64,000 nt of DNA. Origin: Candidatus Poseidonia sp. (lineage in GTDB: Archaea; Thermoplasmatota; Poseidoniia; Poseidoniales; Poseidoniaceae). The stretch is from positions 88,491-152,490 of the forward strand of contig JAKMEE010000047.1 in NCBI GenBank assembly GCA_022426155.1, given 5' to 3'. This document shows positions 1-9,510 of this stretch, piece after piece. The notes beneath the pieces are model-generated. The model was not told the origin of the DNA and ran no database searches. It worked only from the letters and a program-made list of their open reading frames with translations. The position numbers and the translations under genes were made by a program. Each line of letters opens with the position of its first letter. Position 1 is the stretch's first letter.

Positions 1-617
1 TGAATTCAAAATCTCACATGGTCAAAACCGACCAACGAGACCCAATCTCTCAGGCTCTTTGGGACATGGATGATGTGATGTCATTGGTTCACAATGGTAT
101 CAATGTTGTTGGTATCGGTTACACGGTTTACATCGGGAGCGAATTCGAGCACGAGATGTTGACCGAAGCTGCCCAATTCATCCGCCAGGCTCACGAACAA
201 GGGATGATTTCCGTCGTTTGGATGTACCCTCGTGGAAAGGCCGTGTCAAATGAAAAGGATCCACAACTTATCGCTGGAGCAGCAGGTGTCGCAGGATGTC
301 TAGGAGCTGATTTTGCAAAGGTCAACTATCCTCAACCTTGGGAGGGCATGACCGCAGCAGAATCCTTCAAAGTGGCAGTGGAAGCTGCTGGACGAACGGG
401 AATTATTTGCTCTGGCGGAGGTTCCCTTGACCCTCGTGCATTCCTTCAGCGGTTGCACGATCAAATCAACATCTCTGGATGCCGAGGAGCCGCAACCGGG
501 CGGAATATTCATCAAAAATCCACCGAAGAAGCGGTTCGAATGACTGCTGCTTGCCATGCGATCATCTGTGATGGTGCATCGGTCGACGAAGGAATGAGTA
601 TTTTCGAAGGTCAGTGA
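1..617 (+). CDS. Fructose-bisphosphate aldolase class I (archaeal FBA/DhnA type), 5' end truncated by window
   Basis: Protein text GADFAKVNYPQPWEG...IICSGGG...GCRGAATGRNIHQ matches the C-terminal half of DhnA-type aldolases. The reading frame is open to the left edge of the window. Confidence 0.75.
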   Translation, partial: NSKSHMVKTDQRDPISQALWDMDDVMSLVHNGINVVGIGYTVYIGSEFEHEMLTEAAQFIRQAHEQGMISVVWMYPRGKAVSNEKDPQLIAGAAGVAGCLGADFAKVNYPQPWEGMTAAESFKVAVEAAGRTGIICSGGGSLDPRAFLQRLHDQINISGCRGAATGRNIHQKSTEEAVRMTAACHAIICDGASVDEGMSIFEGQ

Positions 618-873
618 ACCTTTTCCGAAACATCAGTCACCCTTGAACCGTGATTCATCTGAATTGATTGGTAGGTTTCTTGAATTTTCTCTACTGGTTT
701 CTTACCGCAAGAAGCATTTGATTTCAAAAATCACTCAAGGTGTTTTGCCTTGAGTGAAAGTTCGTGTAAGTAAGAATCTAACTCGTCTGTGTACAGAGGG
801 ATAGTTCATTGATCAAAAATCAAGGAATCACAGGAGAGTGTGTGACGTTGAAGGCGAGGTTTCGCCGTAATGC

Positions 874-1194
874 TCACAGCTTTTCGCTACCAGTGGTGAA
901 CTTACCGTTGGAGTCAACGATGATGGGGGTTCCTTCAATCCACTCAGGGCAGTTTTCAGAGACCCAGGTGCGAGTGGCCCATTCACAGATGTCATATCCA
1001 CCAGAAAGGATGCCGGAGCGCTTGATGTATCCGACCTTGACAATGTCCTTGTCCTTCGAGAGCACGTTTCCGAGCTGTTGGCTTGTTGTACCATGGCGCA
1101 TGGAGCCGTTGATGTACTCCAAAATTTCAGCTGTATTTCGTGGGCGATCGCCCAGGAATTTCTTGATTTTTTCTCGGATACGTGTTGTTTTCAT
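874..1194 (-). CDS. Small winged-helix/HTH-like protein
   Basis: 106 aa; N-terminal RIREKIKKFLGDRPRNTAEILEYINGSMRHGTTSQQLGNVLSKD resembles a wHTH domain. Confidence 0.5.
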   Translation of the reverse strand: MKTTRIREKIKKFLGDRPRNTAEILEYINGSMRHGTTSQQLGNVLSKDKDIVKVGYIKRSGILSGGYDICEWATRTWVSENCPEWIEGTPIIVDSNGKFTTGSEKL

Positions 1195-1224
1195 GTTCTC
1201 TTCCTCCTGTCATAATAGATGCCG

Positions 1225-1268
1225 TCTCAAAGGAGTATGGCCGCTATCTCAGAGGAGCGAGGCCGCTC
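1225..1268. repeat. Two abutting imperfect 22-bp direct repeats upstream of the wHTH gene
   Basis: 1225-1246 TCTCAAAGGAGTATGGCCGCTA and 1247-1268 TCTCAGAGGAGCGAGGCCGCTC (17/22 identical by eye). Confidence 0.7.
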
Positions 1269-1468
1269 ATATAACCGTTACTACCTGAATCAAAGATATT
1301 GTTACACTTGATGACCGTTTTCTAGTGTATTTTTTACATTCCCTTGTGTGGATGTAAGTAAAAACGAACCTTTCCAATGGAAATTTATAACTTAAAGTAA
1401 CTATCTCTGTTATTTACGCATTAATTTAATGAAGGAGAAAAAACTCGTTCAGGTTGAGGTGACTTCAG

Positions 1469-3958
1469 GTGCCAAAGGCGGGGATACGTTCTGTTGCGCA
1501 TCGAAAGATCCTACAGTGGCTATCAAAGGGCCCCAGTACTGTTTCTGAAATCGCCCAACAATTTAGCATGCGAATGCCTCACGCATCACTTGCATGTCGC
1601 CAATTGCGGGCCTCGGGAGATATTGTGCGAGACGAAACCCAAGGCATTCGTATGGCTCCACTTTATCTGAGTCACACGGGAATGGAACGCTTGAAAGATG
1701 ACGCTCTTGCAAGAGTTCGGCGTTATGTGGATGAAATTCCTCCTTCATCTCAAGGGGTTATCCTTCAGTCCGAGGCTTCTCATGTACTGGTTGGTTATGT
1801 GGAACCCCCAACATCACCTCTCCTTTTCGTACCGAATACTGCAACAACTCACCCTTCAATCTCCAATGGAAATAAGGGGGGGTCGTGGCTTCTTTGTCTT
1901 CCAGATGCGATTGAATGGTTTGATGTCCAAAGTTTGGAGCCAACTTCCCCTCCCACCCCAACCACGACGAGAACCCTCGCGGATTTTGGCGGGGCATCCA
2001 AATCCATCGGTTTAGTGAGAGGGGAAGTATTGGAACATCAATCAGGGGCTTCCTTGACTGAAGGTTCATGGTTCTCCCCTCCACAAGAATTAGCATTGCC
2101 GGCACAACTTCTGTCTCAAGGGCTTATCGCACTGGGCACGATTGGTTCTGAACAAACGCCATATATTCCCCCAATGGGACTTCACGCTCATCTCGTTTCA
2201 CGTTTAGATCGCACATTGGTGCTCAAAACACTCGGCCAAGATTCCCAAGAGTTTAGTGAACGCAGGCGAGATTCACCCAAGATTCTGACACCCTTTTTGT
2301 TAAGGGCATGGCTCCGTCTTTTACACCCGCGATTGAGTGATGGGAAGTTAGTCATGCGTCTGAAGGAGTTAATCAAAGGTTTGGAAAAACAGCCGCCAAA
2401 ACTTCCAGCCGCCCAAAAGCGTGCCCTTCTTGCCGACTTTGGTACATTGAATTTCAGTGATTTTGAAGGTGAATCGATGCATGTTTTGGGGTTCTCTGAG
2501 TTTGGAATGAGAGCACTTTGTGAAGGGCTAATCCGAGATGCATCACGTCCATTTTTGCTAGATTGGATGTTCGATTCCCCGAGCGATGATTTGTTGAATC
2601 GTCTAGTGAATCATCCTCAATGCAGGCTTGTATTGACCCGTGCAAACGATGATGTTGAACTTCAAGCAGCCGCTTTACGTCTTGAATCGACCAAACCTCT
2701 TGGGCAGGTGGGGGTTTGTCTGCGACGTGGACTTGTCCTCCCTGTCGATTTGGTAGGCGAGATGCCAACCGGAATTTCTTCGATACAGCTCGATCGCCTT
2801 CCAGCATCGGCTCAAGAATTACTCACCCTTACGAGCGGAATTCAGGTGGACACCGCCTCCTTTACAGGAGAAGCCCCTGGGCACAGTTCAGACATGATTT
2901 TTAGCGAGGCAATAGATGCATATCCCACTGGAAACGACGAACTCGCGAATCGAATCGAATCGAATCATCCTCTAGCAGCTTGGATTGCTTCGCCTCCGGA
3001 AGATCGGATTGCCCGTTGGACTCGTTTGTCAAGACGGTTACCCAAACGATGGATTGATCTCGTGTCGCCTGAGGCATTTTCATTATCTCAACTGGCTCAA
3101 GTTGTTGGTGAAGGAGGGTCAGCATGGCAGTCGCGCGCATTACGGCGGTTAGCATTGGAATTACCGCGTTCACCTGAGATTATTCTCGAACTTTTTTCAG
3201 ACCTTCAGGAATCGTCCTCACCATCGTACTTATCATCGGCAATTTTAGTCGCAACGGGCTCTCTTGGTGAAGAGTTTGAAGAAATATCATCTCAAGCATG
3301 TTCGGTTTGGCTCAATGATCCCAAATGTGTCGTCGAGGTACTTGAGGCTCAATTTCCGATTGGAAAGGAACTTTCAGAGTCACAGTTTTCATTGTTGGAC
3401 ATGATTCTTTCGAGTGCTTCAATCCATGCACCTGGTTCAGTATTATCCATTTGGAAAAAAGCGATAATGTCGGTTCGTCGCAAAGAGCCCTGGACCATTG
3501 AGCAAACACGCCTCATCATGAAACATCTTCCCGAATCTTGGTGGTCTGCTTATGCATCTGAATGGCTGTTGATTCAATTGGCCACAGCTTCTGGTCGAGC
3601 CTGGTTAGTCCAACACCCCATTTGTTGGCCCGCTCAACTTGGCCGTGTCTTTGGAGAACGATGTGGTTTCCCCGGTACGCCGACAGAGCACCCTGGGTTC
3701 CAGTTGTCTCAAGAGGCAATCTTGCCCATCTTGTTATTGGGTGATGGACTTGGTCTCCCAGCACTTCTTGATGTCCATGATATGGCTCGAGCATCGCTTC
3801 TTGAACAAGCCCCATCTCCATTGAGGCTACACCCATACTGTGGTTGGTTAGCCCAACCAACATCTCGTTGGCCCACGATTGATGCTTCGGTGATTGAACA
3901 AGGGGACAGAACGATTGCTTTGTTGCTCTATGCACGATATTATGCATCTCAGCATTGA
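1469..3958 (+). CDS. Large protein with N-terminal winged-helix domain, function unknown
   Basis: 829 aa ORF; N-terminus HRKILQWLSKGPSTVSEIAQQFSMRMPHASLACRQLRASGDIVRDETQG is wHTH-like. The remainder was not recognised. Confidence 0.65.
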   Translation: MPKAGIRSVAHRKILQWLSKGPSTVSEIAQQFSMRMPHASLACRQLRASGDIVRDETQGIRMAPLYLSHTGMERLKDDALARVRRYVDEIPPSSQGVILQSEASHVLVGYVEPPTSPLLFVPNTATTHPSISNGNKGGSWLLCLPDAIEWFDVQSLEPTSPPTPTTTRTLADFGGASKSIGLVRGEVLEHQSGASLTEGSWFSPPQELALPAQLLSQGLIALGTIGSEQTPYIPPMGLHAHLVSRLDRTLVLKTLGQDSQEFSERRRDSPKILTPFLLRAWLRLLHPRLSDGKLVMRLKELIKGLEKQPPKLPAAQKRALLADFGTLNFSDFEGESMHVLGFSEFGMRALCEGLIRDASRPFLLDWMFDSPSDDLLNRLVNHPQCRLVLTRANDDVELQAAALRLESTKPLGQVGVCLRRGLVLPVDLVGEMPTGISSIQLDRLPASAQELLTLTSGIQVDTASFTGEAPGHSSDMIFSEAIDAYPTGNDELANRIESNHPLAAWIASPPEDRIARWTRLSRRLPKRWIDLVSPEAFSLSQLAQVVGEGGSAWQSRALRRLALELPRSPEIILELFSDLQESSSPSYLSSAILVATGSLGEEFEEISSQACSVWLNDPKCVVEVLEAQFPIGKELSESQFSLLDMILSSASIHAPGSVLSIWKKAIMSVRRKEPWTIEQTRLIMKHLPESWWSAYASEWLLIQLATASGRAWLVQHPICWPAQLGRVFGERCGFPGTPTEHPGFQLSQEAILPILLLGDGLGLPALLDVHDMARASLLEQAPSPLRLHPYCGWLAQPTSRWPTIDASVIEQGDRTIALLLYARYYASQH

Positions 3959-4341
3959 TCTCCTGATGCGGTGGATTCAAAAGACAATCACCGTAGCCCT
4001 GATTACCGTACCTGCAACATCGGGCTGAGCTACTGTGAAATTGCAATGACGTCTGACACCATGAGTACGGCCGCAATCGAAGACTGGGACGACCCTTAGG
4101 GGGATGAATCCCGGTGCAAATGCGGTAAACCATCGGTAGGATATGGGTCCTTGAACGACGACAGAATGAACTCAAGACAACCACCCTACTGGACAGCACG
4201 CCCCGGCACCGAGGGTCAGGCCTCGGAGTCACCTATGAGAGAGGCCGTTAGGTGCCGGGGCACAGCTGCACCATTCATTTTCATCGTTCTCGCCCACCAT
4301 GATGCGATGACCTCAAAGGCCCTTTCCTTTCTTTCATCACC
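3959..4341 (+). ncRNA. Candidate structured intergenic RNA ending in a long nested hairpin; identity unknown and strand uncertain
   Basis: 383-bp gap without a convincing ORF. 11-bp perfect inverted repeat GCCCCGGCACC (4200-4210)/GGTGCCGGGGC (4251-4261), with inner stem GGCCTC (4219-4224)/GAGGCC (4241-4246). Confidence 0.35.
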
Positions 4342-5361
4342 ATGGAGGGCACTGCGAAGTACAACTGTTGCCTCGTTGGCGGAACATTTGACAGGTTCCA
4401 TGCAGGCCATCGTTTACTTCTAAAAGCCGCAAAACATGCATCCCAACGTATCGAAATCCACATCACAAGCGATAGTATGGCCGGGGAAAAGTCTCCACAC
4501 ATTCAATCCTTTGAGGACCGTCAAGATGTGTTGCTAAAATGGATAGATTCCAATGCGTTGGGGAGGGCGACGGTTCACGAATTAACCGACAAGGTCGGTC
4601 CAGCACCATCACATCCAGATGCAGATTGTATCGTTGCTACAGCTGAAACTCATGGTCAATGTGAATCCATCAATGACCTTCGTGTTCAGGCCGGCCTGAA
4701 ACCACTTCACATCATTCAAGTTTCACATCTCAAATCCATTGAAGGTGGGATCATCAGTTCTTCCAATATCCGAAATGGCTTCATGGACCAAGAAGGTCAT
4801 CCGTGGATGTCGGATGAACATCGAACATTAACATACATCATGCATTCAGGTCTTGACGCTGATTTGAAAACACCGATGGGGGTCTTGTTTGAAGGTCCAG
4901 AAACCTCGCCTGATGTAGCCATGTATGCGGCTCTTGACGGGTTGGATTTGAGCGTATCAAACCTCATTGCAGTAGGAGATGTGAGCGTTGCTACACTCTT
5001 GGACATGGGGTGCACCCCAGATATGGGTTTAATTGACGGGCAGACCAAACGAACCCCTCTCAGTTCGGATGAGCAAGTTGACCCATCCACCTTTGGCTCA
5101 ATTCTTCATGCGACCAACCCCCCAGGTCAACTCACTCCATCTTTGCTTCAGGCACTCGAAGAGGGCTTGGCGGCATCAAACACGGTTCTCATTCATGTCG
5201 AAGGTGAAGAAGATCTTGCACCTCTCTTCATCCACCTCCTCGCTCCATTGGGCACCTATGTTGTCTACGGCCAACCTCATCGCGGTGTGGTTCTTCAACA
5301 AACGACACTGGATGTGAAAAAGCGATGTCGAAATTTAGTTGCCAAATTTGAGGTGGAATGA
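4342..5361 (+). CDS. Fused archaeal phosphopantetheine adenylyltransferase + DUF359 GTP-dependent dephospho-CoA kinase
   Basis: N-terminus LVGGTFDRFHAGHRLLLKAA is a nucleotidyltransferase GTFDxxHxGH motif. C-terminus AVGDVSVATLLDMGCTPDMGLIDGQTKR...VEGEEDLAPL...VVYGQPHRGVV matches DUF359. Confidence 0.85.
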   Translation: MEGTAKYNCCLVGGTFDRFHAGHRLLLKAAKHASQRIEIHITSDSMAGEKSPHIQSFEDRQDVLLKWIDSNALGRATVHELTDKVGPAPSHPDADCIVATAETHGQCESINDLRVQAGLKPLHIIQVSHLKSIEGGIISSSNIRNGFMDQEGHPWMSDEHRTLTYIMHSGLDADLKTPMGVLFEGPETSPDVAMYAALDGLDLSVSNLIAVGDVSVATLLDMGCTPDMGLIDGQTKRTPLSSDEQVDPSTFGSILHATNPPGQLTPSLLQALEEGLAASNTVLIHVEGEEDLAPLFIHLLAPLGTYVVYGQPHRGVVLQQTTLDVKKRCRNLVAKFEVE

Positions 5362-6489
5362 ATGGAAGAGCCTCTCATTTCCATCACGGTTTGCGTCCGA
5401 GATGGCGTGGATTGGGTTGATGGATGTTTGAAATCGCTTACGCAACAAACCTATCCAGCAATAGAAATTTTAGCGGTAGACGATGGCTCAAGCGATGGGT
5501 CAACAGAGGCACTGCGCCAATGGCATGACCCAGATGGTGCTCGAGGTCCACCAGTGCGAGTTCATTGCCAACCCACACTTGGGTTGTCTGCAGGTCGTCA
5601 ATGGGCGTTAGAGAATGCCAACGGCGATTGGGTCGCTATCACCGACATCGATGTCCGTCCAGAGCCAGATTGGATCATGAACATGATGGCTGAAACAACA
5701 CCAGTTTCAGAAGAAGAACGAGTTGTGGCAGTGACAGGGCGGACCATCTTTGAACAAGCGGAAGATACGGTGAGCCGTTTGCGGTCTGTTGAAATCGCAG
5801 CAAAATACAGGTCCAGGCCACGAAGAACAAGTTTGGCAAACGGCCCCTGCTCAATGTTTCACCGTTCCTCGTTACTCGCCATTGGAGGATTTGACCCTGA
5901 GTGGTATCATGCTGAAGACATGGAAGTGAGCCTTCGCCTCATAGAAGCTGGTGGAACAATCGTCTATGCCCCCGATGCCTTGGTTCGCCACGTCCCAGAA
6001 ATTGGGCTCAAACGGTTTCTATCAAAGCGTCGCCGAGATGCTCGGGCACACGTCCGCATTGTTCGCCATTTCCCCAAACGAAAACGAGCTGGGCCTGGTT
6101 TTGATTTTTTAGGGAGCTCTGCTCCTGTCCTCATACTTCTTCCGCTTTGGATGGTGATAGGACTGTGCAGTTTGCCGTTTTTCGGGCTTTTGTTGACGAG
6201 CGAACCAACGACATTAACCGATGTGATGGCCTGGTGGCAATTCAAAGTGTTAGGGGCTTCATTCGTCTTTCTTCTCTTGCATGAAATCCTTCTTTGGAGA
6301 GGGCCACTTGGGGTTGTTCACAGGGGGCTCCTTCGGATGGATGACCGAAGCAAAATTATTGTCATCTTGGGGGTCAGAAGAGTCACCTTCCTTTGGAGCA
6401 TTGCTCTGTGGATTGGATTGTTATATGGGATTGGCGATGCCCTATTCGCCCGAAACGGACATAATCCCTGGTGGCGGAAGAGTGAATGA
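5362..6489 (+). CDS. Family 2 glycosyltransferase with C-terminal transmembrane segments
   Basis: ISITVCVRDGVDWVDGCLKSLTQQTYPAIEILAVDDGSSDGS...AITDIDVRPEPDW GT2 signature. Confidence 0.85.
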   Translation: MEEPLISITVCVRDGVDWVDGCLKSLTQQTYPAIEILAVDDGSSDGSTEALRQWHDPDGARGPPVRVHCQPTLGLSAGRQWALENANGDWVAITDIDVRPEPDWIMNMMAETTPVSEEERVVAVTGRTIFEQAEDTVSRLRSVEIAAKYRSRPRRTSLANGPCSMFHRSSLLAIGGFDPEWYHAEDMEVSLRLIEAGGTIVYAPDALVRHVPEIGLKRFLSKRRRDARAHVRIVRHFPKRKRAGPGFDFLGSSAPVLILLPLWMVIGLCSLPFFGLLLTSEPTTLTDVMAWWQFKVLGASFVFLLLHEILLWRGPLGVVHRGLLRMDDRSKIIVILGVRRVTFLWSIALWIGLLYGIGDALFARNGHNPWWRKSE

Positions 6490-6490
6490 A

Positions 6491-7099
6491 TCACTCAATT
6501 TTGTCATCACCGGGGGGTGCTCGGCTTGCGTGGTCAAGTGCAAACCCTGCTGACATGAGGGCGATGAACACGGAGTAGACTCCAACATCGAACCAACCTG
6601 TGTGGTTGATTCCCCACCAGATGTAGAAAATTAGTCCAAGTAACAAGCACCAAGCAGCCATAGTTCTCTGACCTCCACCGAGGTAAGGGTCAGCGAGAGC
6701 AGGCCATGTATCATTCTTGACGAGGCCAATAATCCAAGCATTGATTCCTTTCGAGTTGTTGATTTCCCGGCCACCGTATCCGATCATTCCGAGACAAATT
6801 GCAAGGAAGATGGTGTCACCAAGAGGCTCATAATGGAATCCATCCTTTCCAGTTCCGAAGGCAGCGTTCCAGGTCTCAAACGTGAAAAGTCCACCCCATG
6901 AGATGTGGTAGGTAGGGTGGGCGTTTCCAAACATGTTCAAAACAGCAAGTAAAAGGCCCCAGCAACCGAGGAAAATGAGTGCAGATGCGAAGACAGGAGC
7001 GGAATCAGAGGTCTGTTTATGACCCATCTCGCCTAAGGAATCGTCGGTGCTCATGGCGTTACCGACCAACGAGGTGGATATAAGCACACCGAATGTCAA
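6491..7099 (-). CDS. Multi-pass membrane protein, unknown function
   Basis: 202 aa with several hydrophobic segments; the final codon abuts the upstream GT2 gene. Confidence 0.5.
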   Translation of the reverse strand: MTFGVLISTSLVGNAMSTDDSLGEMGHKQTSDSAPVFASALIFLGCWGLLLAVLNMFGNAHPTYHISWGGLFTFETWNAAFGTGKDGFHYEPLGDTIFLAICLGMIGYGGREINNSKGINAWIIGLVKNDTWPALADPYLGGGQRTMAAWCLLLGLIFYIWWGINHTGWFDVGVYSVFIALMSAGFALDHASRAPPGDDKIE

Positions 7100-7128
7100 T
7101 CAGCAAGATGATACTGGATTTCACTCAT

Positions 7129-8370
7129 TCAAAGCGTGGATTGTAGGTGATATGAGGCTTCAAAGACGCCTTCCATTTCTGATTCCGCTTCAGTCATGAT
7201 TTTGGATGCATCAATGTTCTGTGGAATACACGACATGATTTCCTTTGAACGCCCCCAACGGCCTTTGTTCCGAATCCGTGCTGTGATCAGTCCGAGCATA
7301 TCAAGATTGGAAATTAATCCTGAGATTCTTCGCTGTGTCAAAGGATTGTGTCCGATATGAATGCATGCTTGGCGGTATATGTCGTACACCTGTCCAGTTT
7401 GCATGCTCTTCAAACCATTGTTTTCATTGATGATGACGGCTGCAAGAACCAATTTTTGTTGGCTAGGTAAGGAAGCAATGACGGGAGTCACCTGATCCGA
7501 TTCAATTTGACTCTGAGCAAGTCTGACATGTTGTTGGTTCACTTTCTCAGCCCCTTCGAATTCAGCCTTTTCTGTTGAAATACGAAGCAAGTCCAATGCA
7601 CAACGAGCGTCTCCATGTTCTTGTGCAGCGAGTGCAGCACACAATTCAATAACGCCTGCTTCCAAGATGTTTGCGTTCAATCCTTCATCGGCTCTTTGGC
7701 GCAAGATGTCTTGGAGTTGTTCTGCATCGTATGGCTTGAATAAAACATCCAGTTGACCAAGCCTTGAACGTACTCTTGGGTCAAGGAAATCTTGGAACTT
7801 GAGGTCGTTTGAAATCCCAATAACGCAAGACCGGGCGTTTTTTAGAGATGAATTAAGGCTTGTGAGATTGTAAAGAAGATCATCCCCAGCTTTGCGCACC
7901 AAATGGTCAATCTCATCGAGCACGATGATGAAGACGCCACCTCGACGATCCATACGTCGAATCAATTCGTTGAGTACACGGTCCGTTGGCCAACCAGTGA
8001 ATGGGATTTCATCAATCTCATACTCTTCGAGTAAAGAATTACCAATGCTACTCAGCACTCTGTATTGAGTATCAATTTGTCGACAATTCACAATCGTGGT
8101 ATTGACGAGCCGACCGATGTTTTCGCCTTTGAGTCGGAGATGTCTACAGACGTAATCAGTGACGGCAGTTTTTCCTGCTCCCGTCACGCCGTACAAGGTC
8201 ATGTTTGACGGAATATGTCCCTTCAAAGCCTCCCAGAGGTTGTAAGAGATTTCCTCCACTTCATTGGTCCTGTGAGGGAGATGGTTGGGGAGATGGTCGT
8301 GGCGAAGGATTTCCTTGTTTTTGAACAAAGATTGACGAGTCATAAACTTGTCAAAGATGTTCGTCTTCAT
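7129..8370 (-). CDS. Orc1/Cdc6 replication initiator (AAA+ with C-terminal winged helix)
   Basis: Walker A LYGVTGAGKTAVTDYV, Walker B FIIVLDEIDHL, VRSRLGQ sensor region. The Met at 8370 (MKTNIFDKFMTRQSLFKNKE) is the more plausible start than 8400. Confidence 0.9.
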   Translation of the reverse strand: MKTNIFDKFMTRQSLFKNKEILRHDHLPNHLPHRTNEVEEISYNLWEALKGHIPSNMTLYGVTGAGKTAVTDYVCRHLRLKGENIGRLVNTTIVNCRQIDTQYRVLSSIGNSLLEEYEIDEIPFTGWPTDRVLNELIRRMDRRGGVFIIVLDEIDHLVRKAGDDLLYNLTSLNSSLKNARSCVIGISNDLKFQDFLDPRVRSRLGQLDVLFKPYDAEQLQDILRQRADEGLNANILEAGVIELCAALAAQEHGDARCALDLLRISTEKAEFEGAEKVNQQHVRLAQSQIESDQVTPVIASLPSQQKLVLAAVIINENNGLKSMQTGQVYDIYRQACIHIGHNPLTQRRISGLISNLDMLGLITARIRNKGRWGRSKEIMSCIPQNIDASKIMTEAESEMEGVFEASYHLQSTL

Positions 8371-8580
8371 GAAAATTTTCCTCCTATTTATACCATCCAC
8401 ACGAATCCTCCGCGGGAGGTCTGTGCGGTAATTTGCTTCAGTCCGAGTCCCCCTTATATCCCTATTCCCGCCTCATGACGGAAGGACAGAATTTCCCTTC
8501 AAATAAGGATGGAATTATTTTCGTCCTTTTCAACCGCTCACAGTTCTTTTTATGAGGAAATGAACATTTCATTTTGCGTT

Positions 8581-9372
8581 TTATCGCATCGATATATTCC
8601 AATGGCCGTTTGACCAATTCAGGTCCATCCCATCCCAAGCATGGTGCACATGATTTGGATGTTGGGGGAGTTGATCTGTGAGGATTGGTTGGTGTTCGCT
8701 TTGGTCATCAACGAAGGTGTGCGTGATGATTAGGATTGTATCACAACGCTGAGCAAGTTCTTCGATATCCTTCGGTTTATGGTGATGGGTTGATTCAACC
8801 CAGTCTGGAAATCCCATCTCAAGAAGTGCAAGTGGAACTTCCCCAATTGCTTCGTACAAGGCATCACAAGGGCCTGAATCTCCACTGTGGACAAAACTTG
8901 CTCCATCCGAGTGCACAAATTTGTAACCATAGGGGTCAACCGTTTCATCATGATGTACTTCGAAACGTTTCCATGACCAACCATCGGATGTTTCACCTGT
9001 TGGAGTTTCAACCCATTCAATGGATTCAAGCGCACCTTCAAGCGAACCGGGGAAAGCGAGGTGACACAATTCCGTAAGGCGAACACGCACGGAAGGGCTT
9101 CCAACGACCCTGAGTGGGGCTTGCCCCTCCCGGTCAGAAATATATTTTCGTTCAAGGAGTAAAAATGGAAATCCAAAAACATGGTCTCCATGAATATGTG
9201 TGACGAATATGGTGCGAATGTCCGCAACAGAATACCCAGCCCTGCGAAGCCCTGCCAATGCAGTTGGGGGGGCATCGATGATATGGCATCCGTCAAAGAT
9301 GGCAAAAGAGTGTTGTCGGCCGTTTGGAAGGAAAGCATTCCCTGTACCAAGCATCTCAATGCGATGGGCCAT
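8581..9372 (-). CDS. Metallo-beta-lactamase fold hydrolase (RNase Z-like)
   Basis: FVTHIHGDHVFGFPFLL metal-binding motif; LGTGNAFLPNGRQHS N-terminus. Confidence 0.75.
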   Translation of the reverse strand: MAHRIEMLGTGNAFLPNGRQHSFAIFDGCHIIDAPPTALAGLRRAGYSVADIRTIFVTHIHGDHVFGFPFLLLERKYISDREGQAPLRVVGSPSVRVRLTELCHLAFPGSLEGALESIEWVETPTGETSDGWSWKRFEVHHDETVDPYGYKFVHSDGASFVHSGDSGPCDALYEAIGEVPLALLEMGFPDWVESTHHHKPKDIEELAQRCDTILIITHTFVDDQSEHQPILTDQLPQHPNHVHHAWDGMDLNWSNGHWNISMR

Positions 9373-9510
9373 GGTCTCGGGAATGCCTCATCCCTCTTCT
9401 TCTCATCGGTGGAACTCTTTCTTGATGTTAAGGCGATAGAAGGTTACACGAATGATGATATAGCCCATTCAAGTGGCGAAATCAATGGCCTGATGGCCTT
9501 GGGTGAGCGT

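Noticed and set aside
809-1288. Plus-strand ORF of 159 aa opposite the wHTH gene
   Set aside because: Antisense to a more plausible CDS and covers the 22-bp repeats; no recognisable domain.
3959-4341. RNase P RNA or SRP RNA
   Set aside because: ACAGAA and GGTAAACC fragments hint at RNase P, but I could not find the paired P4 strands (GAGGAAAGTC / ACAGAAnnnGGCTTA). GGTCAGG near 4215 hints at SRP helix 8, but the GGAA loop and AGCAG strand are missing. Kept only as an unknown structured RNA.
8730-9359. 209-aa minus-strand ORF overlapping the MBL hydrolase in another frame
   Set aside because: The 263-aa frame contains the HxHGDH motif; this one does not.
9181-9510. N-terminal extension of the CysJ-like ORF
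   Set aside because: Overlaps the MBL gene on the other strand and lacks similarity to flavoproteins; start moved to about 9511.
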